50,581 bases of DNA from positions 1 to 50,581 of the forward strand of contig JAJIRX010000100.1 of assembly GCA_023853785.1 (NCBI GenBank). Direction: 5' to 3'. The position numbers were made by a program, and so were the translations under genes. Below are positions 33,444-42,500 of this stretch, in pieces; positions within the stretch are counted from its first letter, which is position 1, and each line of letters opens with the position of its first letter. The notes under the pieces were generated by a model. The model was given only the letters and a program-made list of their open reading frames with translations. It was not told the origin of the DNA and made no database searches. The stretch is from Psilocybe azurescens. Its lineage: Eukaryota > Basidiomycota > Agaricomycetes > Agaricales > Agrocybaceae.

Positions 33444-34522
33444 CTAGTGACGACGGGGAGAAGCAGGCCTGCGGCCCTGACTGCCCTTCCTCTGCTCGTT
33501 TCCGCTGATTTCGCCAAGAGGCTGGCGGCAAGAGCACTCAGTCTCGCAGTGCGAGTTCAATGTTGCATGCGCTCCAGGAATACGGGTTGGCCTACCAGAC
33601 GCAGAAAGGCACTGGTGAGTCGTGGGGCAGATCACCTGGTTGTTGTGCGATCCGCACTGAAGAGGCACATTGCGGCGAGTCAACGAAGTGTCCACGCTAC
33701 ACCATTCGATCAATTAAAATTAAAATCATGTGATGCGCAGTAAACACGTACTCTTCAATATCGCGACGGTGACGGCGGGGGGAAGGAAGCTGCGGCTGGG
33801 AGCGCGCTGCGATCCTTTCTTCTGCACGTTTCCGCTGATCTCACCCAATGGCTGTCGGCAAGAGCATTCCGTCTCGCAATGCGAATTCAATGTCGCATGC
33901 GCTCCAGGAATTCGGGTTGGTCTGGCAGATGAAGAGAGGCATTGATGCGTGGTAGAGCATATAACTTGGTTGTTGTGCGACCCGCACTGAAGGGGCACAG
34001 TGCGACGAGTCAACGAAGTGTCCATGCTACATAATTTCAAGAATTTAATGAGCCAAGACATCCCAAAACTGATATGGCGTAGATACTTACTCCTCAACCT
34101 CACGACGGTGGCGGCGTGGCGACGGACTCCGGCTGGGAGCGCGTTGCGATCCTTTCTTCTGCACATTTCCGCTAATCTCACCAAGTGGTTGTCGACAAGA
34201 ACACTCGGTCTCGCAATGCGAGTTCAGTGTTGCATGCGCACCAGGAATTCGGGTTGGTCTGGCGGATGCAGAGAGGCATTGATGTGTGGTCGAGCAAATG
34301 ACTTGATTGTTGTGCGACCCGCATTGCAGGGGAACGGTGCGACGAGTGAGAGACGTGTACTCGGTGCTAATGGGTTGAATATATTAGATTGAAAAAGGTT
34401 GAGGATACAGAAGAGACTTACTTCTCATAGCGGCGGTAGAACTCAGGATCCCTGATGGATGCAGCGAGGCCAGATGTGGCAGCGATGGCAGCGCAGAAGA
34501 TGATGGTGGAAGTGAATCGCAT
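33444..34522 (-). CDS. Secreted protein of three tandem six-cysteine repeats with dibasic sites between them (unknown family)
   Basis: Four exons on the minus strand: 34522-34422, 34366-34091, 34026-33752 and 33696-33444, with introns of 55, 64 and 55 nt, all GT-AG and all phase 2. Exon 1 encodes a signal peptide (MRFTSTIIFCAAIAATSGLA) and a short leader. Exons 2, 3 and 4 each encode one repeat of about 83-92 residues: SLTRR, then six cysteines spaced C-x8-C-x5-C-x20-C-x3-C-x-C, then a basic Ser/Pro tail ending PSPRRHRR (PASPRRH in the last). The dibasic sites around each repeat resemble kexin cleavage sites, so the protein may be a precursor cut into separate disulfide-rich peptides in the secretory pathway. 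Exon 3 is one base short of a multiple of three, in a run of six C on the coding strand (33777-33782), which would drop repeat 3 if real. I do not recognise the fold. Confidence 0.8.
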
Positions 34523-34680
34523 TTTGTATGATATGTTTTTGAAAAGGGTTCTGGAAGGAATCATCAGTACGACGGCTCAGTGGCTTTGGTACCGTCTGAG
34601 ACGACTCACAAGTGACCAGCACTGAAGTTGTAGTTGATTGAGGGAAGCTCAGCTTGAAGAATGTCTAACGATTCTGAGAG

Positions 34681-34689
34681 TCTTTTATA
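34681..34689 (-). promoter_or_regulatory. TATA box of the tandem-repeat secreted protein gene
   Basis: On the minus strand the sequence is TATAAAAGA, about 160 nt before the start codon. It is a strong consensus TATA, as is common for highly expressed secreted-protein genes in fungi. Confidence 0.6.
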
Positions 34690-35341
34690 CATCTTCAAGG
34701 TGTCGTGATCCGTGAGCAAATCCTGAAAATCAGGAGTTCGCTAGTGCATCTGGGGCTATTGTGAGTATTTTCTCCTGGTTGGTTTGACAATGGGGATCTT
34801 CAGTTGTCTGTTTGATTCATTTGTCTTACTCTCCATATCCCTGAGGAGATGTGGAGCCGTATATCTCATGGCACTGTCCCCGAGTGCTACGGGATTGGTT
34901 TCCATCTCGGCCCTGGATATTTGAGGACTTATAAGCAGTATATATTTTGGTTTCGCATTCAGTTAGCTTTACCAACGGTACTCTGATCCTCCATAGTCTG
35001 TGAACGAATAATTTTCTAGGAGAGAAAAGGACATCTAACTGTGACATGAACCCCGGCTTCGACAAGTTCTTGATACCTTATTGCTCACATGTAGTTAACT
35101 TACTTACTTTGGATGTTTATGCGGACTCCACAATGACAGTGATTAGAATGGATTAGATGGATGACTATCACGTTCTGTCAAATGCAGTTCTTTTTGCCGG
35201 TTATACTATTTTTTCATTATGAAACTGCATCATCCATCCGCAGTATATAGACTGCTTGGTTCCTACTTACTGAACATTATTCATGCTTCTCCTGTTCATG
35301 ATTTCCGGTTATATCATCAGGTAAGGATACCTTTAACACGT
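34690..35341. other. Unassigned DNA
   Basis: No supported gene; upstream region of the tandem-repeat gene followed by A/T-rich sequence up to the solo LTR. Confidence 0.4.
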
Positions 35342-35565
35342 TGTATTAGTGAGCTCTGGCCCGTCTGGACCGAGTTGCCCACGCATGAATTTGATTAGAT
35401 ATTGTGGATCATCAGCGACTGTGTACGGTCTGTGTGCTAGCGCGCTTTCGTAGTTAGGATAAACAGCACACTTTGCCCGCAACGCCATACTGCGTGGCTG
35501 CTCGACGATCATTCTGAGCCTCTCCAGACACAAACTGCCAGGGTAGGCTAGATAGGCCTACTCCA
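35342..35565 (+). mobile_element. Solo LTR, diverged member of the element 1 family
   Basis: 224 bp similar to the element 1 LTR along its whole length, including the identical word GTGTGCTAGCGCGCTTTCGT. It starts TGTATTAGTG and ends CCTACTCCA. Perfect target duplication ACGT at 35338-35341 and 35566-35569. It has more substitutions than the other copies and is the oldest of the three insertions. Confidence 0.9.
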
Positions 35566-36202
35566 ACGTGCCCGTCTTTTTCTTCGGTCAAGAAACCCCG
35601 GGTGTAGAATTAGGTCGGAATTCGTTCGTACACGGCTTTCGATGAAACATGCTCCTCTTTTCGTTGCAGAAATTTCCTATTGAATCAACATTTTAAGAGG
35701 CCTGAAACATCTACATATTTACTAAAAGAACCCCAGAATATCATACGATCGCCCACTCGCTGCGATGTTGATGCTCTAAAACTTTTGTGTCAGCAAATCC
35801 GGGCACCGGAGTCCATTTAGCTTCATATTCCATCTAGTATATAATGCATTTTACTAGTAAAATTCCAGCGCTTGCTTGATATAAAGGTGCACAAGACTCG
35901 GCTTCACATTTTTCCACATGAATGGGGAGTAATGCGATCAGTCGACTCATGAAACGGAGACCCGCATCTTTCTCATATACAACCATATGATAGCTGGGCT
36001 ACCACCGTGTGTCGAAGGCCTGCTCTAAATACATCGTTCACAGCCACAGGCCTCCTCCTCTCCATCTTTTCCGTTCCCTTTGAATCTCGAACACTATCGC
36101 TCCCCGTCGATGTCACCAACTGCTCTTTCCTTTACCGTCATCTTGACTTTCAAATTCCCAAACATATCCTTTAGTGAATCTAGCCCCCTTGTCCATCACT
36201 AG
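35566..36202. other. Unassigned DNA
   Basis: No supported gene or repeat; pyrimidine-rich from about 36050, just before a possible small secreted reading frame. Confidence 0.35.
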
Positions 36203-36667
36203 ATGAAATTCTTGTATATCTCATTTCCGCTGATGATGCTGCTCCTGCTCATACTTCATTCCGTTCCAGCAGATACATACGCATGCATTCATCTCTTTTC
36301 CGCAGCGATGCAGAATAGTTATGACATTAATTCTGCAGTTCGGATAGGCTGATCATAGGAGACAATGAGCGAAAAAGAATGGCACCGGCAACTGCTTGAA
36401 TGGTGTATCTCGGGACAGGGATGCTGTATTATTGAGGAATTAGATAAAAGTTTTATGAGGGACCTGGATGCGATTCAAGTACTGGAATTCGTCGTTCTGT
36501 TTCCACAGCTTGACGGATATATGGAACACAAGCAGGAGTCCTGTTCCTGTGCATACAGCTCAAAATTCGAGTTGAATACAGTCGGAGCAACTAACTACCA
36601 GAGTGCATTTGCAGCGTCATTTTGGTGTAGCGGTCATTGCTTGTGGTATTGGCATGACTATAACTAG
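36203..36667 (+). CDS. Possible secreted protein with one intron, doubtful
   Basis: ATG 36203 opens a strong signal-peptide-like start (MKFLYISFPLMMLLLLILHS) and stays open for 49 codons to a TGA at 36350. Two codons later is a TAG, and the same frame is then open again for 100 codons from 36365 (MSEKEWHRQLLEWC) to 36667. The downstream part has several cysteine pairs (GQGCC, ESCSC, WCSGHC). An in-frame intron removing both stops would join them, but I see no clear donor/acceptor pair. It may be a small secreted protein gene, a decayed one, or chance. Confidence 0.25.
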
Positions 36668-37444
36668 CGACAGGGAGGACAAACAGTTGTCATTAATAAA
36701 AATCGGCCGAACTCATCGGATAGCGGTGGGACCAACAGTCGGGACGAATTCATAAGCAGCAGGAGCAGGCAGTGCGTTGAAGACAAAGGAAAGAGCTACT
36801 GCCTTGAAGAAGTGGTACACCTCTAGAATCACCGAGCAGCGTGATGACGATATTGTTCACCTCCACGAGCAGGAAGGGGGACTGATATGCATGATGACGT
36901 TCTCCTTACTGTATGTTTCGAGTGTGTTGGCAACCTTAAGGTTCCTCCACCCTCCCTGAGGGCATGAACATTATAATTGAGTCTTATTGGTCAATGATTC
37001 GTACCAGCGACACGGAAAGTAATTGGCTTCATACCTTCTTGAATATTCGTAGGACTTCTGAAAATACTCAGGGTATATCGTACTCAGATCTTTGCCAAAT
37101 AGTAGCCTTGGACATAGCCCCGTCCGAGTTACCACGATGGTCTGACTAGAGAGCGACGATGCATGTCAGCCCCGGAGTCCCGGAATCAGGATATGTCCGC
37201 TATTATCCTGAAGTCAGACCACCGACAGAGGATTCGGTTACCGTGACACCAGCATTCACTACTGGTAGGTTGATATATTCAAATTTCAGTTACAAGTGTA
37301 CTTGTATCCGACGGGAACATTATCTTTAGACGACTGGCGGAAGCTGGCCAGCGTACAACTTCCATAGTCCGCAGAGTTTAGACTCTCTGATTATTTAAAA
37401 CAGACTTTTCAAAGTCTGGGAACGATATCAAAAGCTAATAGTAC
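36668..37444. other. Unassigned DNA
   Basis: No supported gene. Near 37158-37255 a short coding-like stretch (SGYVRYYPEVRPPTEDS) is followed by an intron-like GTAGGT...TTTCAG, but no partner exon was found. Confidence 0.35.
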
Positions 37445-37567
37445 ATACAACACCATTCATCGGGTTGGTGTATTATCAATTGTGTGAGATCGGTGAAGCA
37501 GCGAAAGCAAAGGAAGATATAGTGACGGCCGGTGTAGCTCCACATTCTGTGTATCGGGACCTTCTCC
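37445..37567 (+). repeat. Dispersed repeat, copy 2 (partner at 19624-19745)
   Basis: Shares about 120 bp with copy 1, 52 of them identical in one run. The open frame continues beyond the shared part here to 37680. The copies do not extend equally on either side, and no target duplication or terminal repeat is evident. Confidence 0.75.
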
Positions 37568-37987
37568 CCCTTAAATCTCGTGCTATATCCGGCGCTGCAT
37601 GGGACAATGTAACGTTGAGAAACGACATTGTAATCAAGTGGTCACGATGTATAAGGGTTGGACTTAAAACGTCTATATGAGCTAGCTCAGGGATGATCCA
37701 TTTCTCTTTATTTTTGTCATTATCTTCATCTTCTTTGTCCGAAATACGCGTTGAAGTTATGATAAAGCCGAGTTGAACTCTTGTGTCCAGGTGATCGAAA
37801 GAGAAGACAGTAGAGCATAAATCGGATATCGAACATGGTAGTTGAGATTGTGCACCGAGAAATGAGTGGTGGCGAGGCATGGGTTCAGTGAATCTTCAGA
37901 TATGGAATTTGGACTTCATTCTGAGAAAGGTATGCCTAAGCCCGTGAGCTTGCAGTCGTTAATGGTGAGAACGTAATACTGACGCGA

Positions 37988-38279
37988 TCAAAGTACTTGA
38001 GTTAGACACCCTATGGTACAAGTCGACAAAGCCGTGTTGCATTGAAGAGTAGATGAAAGGGTGCTCGAAAGCGAGTGGCCGTTAGTAGCGGCAACCGCGA
38101 GCTGCTCGTAGCAGTTTGTGGCATCCATCATGCACGCTGCGGTGGTCATCGTAAGCTAAATTGCGGTCAATGTAAATTGACTAGCTACCTGTGTCGCACT
38201 GATCGATTCCAGCTGATGATGCGAAGGTGGCGTTGAAGTAGGCTACGAGAACAAATAAAATTGAGAACGACGCGAGCAT
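37988..38279 (-). CDS. Small secreted cysteine-rich protein, 79 residues
   Basis: Two exons on the minus strand: 38279-38189 and 38136-37988, joined over a 52-nt phase-1 intron (GTAGCT...ACCGCAG, with a CTTAC-like branch site). The signal peptide is MLASFSILFVLVAYFNATFA; the mature chain of about 59 residues has six cysteines (DQCDTACMMDATNC, then LQCNTALSTCTIGC). An alternative acceptor 19 nt earlier (TTTAG) gives a shorter chain ending in a different frame and looks less protein-like. A TATA box sits about 50 nt upstream. Size, signal and cysteine content are typical of fungal effector-like or surface peptides; no family was recognised. Confidence 0.65.
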
Positions 38280-38326
38280 TGTACTACAAGAAAGACGTTG
38301 GCTGAGTACAGTTCCGCTTATGCTCC

Positions 38327-38333
38327 CTTTATA
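38327..38333 (-). promoter_or_regulatory. TATA box of the 79-residue secreted protein gene
   Basis: TATAAAG on the minus strand, 48-54 nt before the start codon, followed by a short pyrimidine-containing leader. This supports the start chosen for the small secreted protein. Confidence 0.55.
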
Positions 38334-39538
38334 GCCCGTTAGCGATAGAGCTAGACTGAAGTTTACTGTCAGCTATTTGAAGTAATGTTACATGGTTGAG
38401 GCCATACACAAAGCACCGATGCTTATTGATAGCAAGGTTATAAGTGACTGCCACGGAGATACGGCCATACCTTCAAAACTAACTCTTAGTACGACAGAAA
38501 CAGTCAAAAGGCGGTTCTTTGGTTCCAGAAGATACCAGAGTGAGGGTGTTTGGCACTAATTATCATTTACGCTCTATCCTCCTATCTACATAACGATGGT
38601 CCAGAATCTACCTAAATACCGACTGTATAGTCTACATAGTCCATGGGAAACAGTTAAGACATAGAAAATATAACTGTTCAACAAGTGTACCCTCGCCTCC
38701 CTTCGCGCTGGCGACTTTGAAGTTTCCCTTGTGTACGTATAAGAATTAGCCCCGTAATTCCTTTCTCGAAGCCCATGGCAAGCCAATGAAAGGACTTGCA
38801 ATGCTTCTCTTGAGTCAGAGCAGAGAACTTACTCTCGAGAGGTCGAGTTTCTTATGTATTAACAGTCAGATACTACCCTATACCACCCCCAAGCTTGAGT
38901 ATCATTCCACTAATGGATCCTGCGTCCTCTTGAAATATCGTCATCCAAGCGGTTTACGATGGGGATTAACTTTGGGCATCCTTCATGAGCTTGAAATTAT
39001 GCTCGTCGCAATCTAAGCTGCTATAGTTACACGTGTACACGGTCACTTGCTCGTTGCTCTTTTGCACCTTGTGGGAGTGAAAACTCCATGAACGATTGAT
39101 ATAGCGCATAGGCTCTTCATTACCATTCTATTGGTCATGAAGTCATAAGCCTGAACAATCGTGATATTCGTTTCTTATTCTTAGACAGCCTTTTGAAGGT
39201 CTTCGAAGGTCCACAAAGCAGAATCATGTTGACCAGAAGTCTGCTGTCTGACTCAAAAGTTCCAATCCAAATGATGTTCCGTCAAAAACTAGCTAAGGAT
39301 TTAAACGACAGTGTGCTTCAATGTAATTAAGTCAAAGAGTAAAAGAGCAAAAGAGAAACAAAAAAGATTCAAGACTCATCAGAAAACAAAAAGAAGAAAA
39401 GAAGAACGAAGAAAATAAATACGAAATTCCAAGTGAACAGCCTAGTGGGTGTATAAGGCCAATATTCAGAAAGAAAAAAAGGTTAAAATTCGAGTTTCTT
39501 CTTCAAGCCAATCCATTCATCCCTTCCATTCCACCTGA
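38334..39538. other. Unassigned DNA at the border of the core block
   Basis: No gene recognised. The last about 200 bp (39320-39480) are A-rich and probably the 3'-UTR and terminator region of the importin gene on the minus strand. Confidence 0.4.
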
Positions 39539-42500
39539 TCACTCTTCATCCCCTTCCTCGTCGCTATCATACGTATTGAATCCTAAGTCCCTCACCCCAG
39601 ACACCGCAACGAGCAGCGGATGGTTCGGGTCAAAGCACATCAACATCTTGCCCATATCCTCCAACGCGAAATCTTCGATCTCCTCCACGAGCGCCATCTC
39701 GTCGCGGTCGTAATCGCCCATCCCGCCGGCGCCACTACCGGCGCCCCCGCCGACGACAGACGCCCGAGCAGCGCGCGCCTTGCGTCGGTCGGCCATCGCA
39801 TGCAGCTGCCGCTTGGTCGCCTCCATCACGCCGTCGTGGAACTGCTGCGACAGCGCGTCGGGCCCGCCGATCACACGCAGCGACTCGGCGAAGAACTTGT
39901 AGAGCGATGCGAGGAAGGTCGCGTCGTGCTCTGTGCTGATGCACGTGATCAGCTGGTGGAAAATGGTAGCCACCATCTGGTTCGTGAGTGTCCCGCTCTG
40001 TTTGCCGCACGCAAGCAGCATGGGCACAAGCCTGCAGGAGTGCAACGCGTTTGAATTTTTTGCGGAAATGAGACGGTGATTTAGAGCTTACATTACGCAT
40101 GCCTCTCGGACACCTTCGTGGAAGTAGAACCGCAGACACGGTAGGGTGACCTCCAGTGTAGGCCCAAGGTACGGCGCGAACCGCGGCCCGAGCGTGGAGC
40201 AGTAGATGACGAGCGTCTCGAATGCCTGACATTTCTCGTCCATCGCAGACGTACGCACGCCATACGTCTGGCCATCCATAACAATGGTCTCCCATCCTTC
40301 TCGCTCATCGTTATATTCGTCGTCTTCGTCTACACGATATTATTATACAGTCAGTTCACCAAATAAGATTTTATGCGGGGGATATATCGACTCACTATAG
40401 ACTGATAGATCCGCTTTCGCACCAGCCGTAGCGAGCAGCGAAGGCATCACAACTCGGAAGGTACGGCTCAAATTCTGGACCCAGCGCCTGGCACACCTTT
40501 GCCCACGTCGCAATTAGATAGTGTCCGACTTGAGTGTCATTGGGGTCATGTGGGCTCTCTAAAATAGACGATTCGCGTTAATAAAATAGTCCAGACGCCG
40601 ACACCAATACAATGGACGGACTTACGCTGAATATGCATAAGCAGCTCGATCAGCGTCTTCGAGTCGGGCCTGAACACATCCGGACCAACGGCGATAGCTG
40701 TTAAAAACCGTCATGTCCATAGTCAGCATCGAATGCCAATAACAGCGGATCAAAGAAAAAAAGAAATGAGGGAAGTATGACGTACCAATCAGCCCCGCAC
40801 ACTCCATAGCCTTTACCCTCAACTTTCTATAATCCGGGCCCTCCGCATTTCTCAGCACGTTCAGCAGCAGCGGCATGATAGTCGGATAATGCTATACAAA
40901 TAAAAACAGAAACGACGAAATGAATAAATGCTCTCGAAATAAACGAATCACGCAAAACACACCTTTGCAAACGTGACCTCGCTCGCATCAGCGACCATCG
41001 CCAGCGTGGTGATAGCCTGCTCCTGGACATATCTGCGCACCTGCGTCTGATCGCCGCCCGGATTGAGCAGCTTCAGCAGACGCTCGACGATAGGGTCCAG
41101 GTACGGGAGGAGCGTGTCGCGCTCGACGCCCTCGCAGAAGTTGATGAGTGCCGATGCCGCATGTGCATGTACCCTGTTGTAAAGCGAGTACGAGCGAGGA
41201 GAGGGGAGGGGGCGTTAGCGGTCATGCGATGCGAGGTACAGCAGATATTTGGGTGTATGAACGAACCTTGGCTCGGGATCTTCCAGGGCGGGTATGAGCA
41301 CCGCGAACAGATTCTGATGAAATCTCTGTTGGATAATCTCCTACAAAGTGGAAGCGAAACGCAAACAAAATTCGTCAAAGACTTGATGGAACAAAAACCG
41401 ACGAAGAGCGACAAATACCTCCAGATCCGTACACAGCTGACCTCTAACACCACCATGATCATCAACGACAAGCAACGAAAGGAAGAAACAGACAAGTCAG
41501 CACAAAACATTCCGGTGAATAAAAAAAACGAAACCAAGTCGAAAAACAAAAACTTACATACACTGACACGCAGCATACCGGACCCGGGGATGCGAATCGC
41601 CGAACATGGGCGTAACCAGTCTACACCACACCACACAACACGATATCGATATCAGCACAAACCCAAGTAAAAAAAAAAAACGAGCGCAGAAAGCAAGGAA
41701 AGAGAGAGGGATGGATACGCACTCTACGATCTTCTCCAGCTCTTTCTGCATGACCTATATATATATGCATCTTTTGCTTCAGCACGAATTCGAATTTCGG
41801 TACACAATTGAACACGACGAACCTTGCCCGTGCCCTCGCCAATAGCAGCGATCGCCATCAACCCCGCGTGGCGCACTCTCCAGTCATAGCTCGCCATCAT
41901 CGAAGGGATGTACTACAAAAGATGCAAAAAAAAAACCGAACCCAAGTGAGAAACATAAATATACGATTTTCAAAGACAAAAGCAGAGAGTAGCGCAAGCG
42001 CACGCGTACCTGGAACGCCGGCGGAAGAATCGAGCGCCCGCCCATCGCACACGCGAGCCGGTCGAGGCTCTGCTCGTACAGCGCGGGCGGCGCATCGGTC
42101 TCTGCTGAGCTTGAGCTCATTGAGGGCTGCATGTCGAGTCCGATTTCGAGTTCGAGTTCGAGTTTGATCGGAATTTCGGTTTCGGTTGTGAGAGCGGCAA
42201 GATGGGAATAGGAAAAAGGGGAAAAAATGGGTTGGTTAGTACGAAGTGACAGAGGAAGGTCGGAAGAAGAAAGGAGAAAAGAAGAGGTGGAGGTGGTTGT
42301 AGAAAGGTGGGGCGAATGAAACATAGCAAGTAAACGCGATTGCGGCTGTGATGGGAAAAGACAAACGAAATGAAAAAGAAGGGGTAGAGTAGGAGTAGTC
42401 CAACGTTGGACCCCCAAAGACGCAAAGCCCAACAAGACCGAAAAAAATCCAAAACCCGAAAATCCAAAAATCCAAAAATCCAAAACACCCCTAAAAACAC

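Noticed and set aside
39735..40295. Alternative minus-strand frame of 186 residues
   Set aside because: It is a shadow of importin exons 14-15 in another frame.
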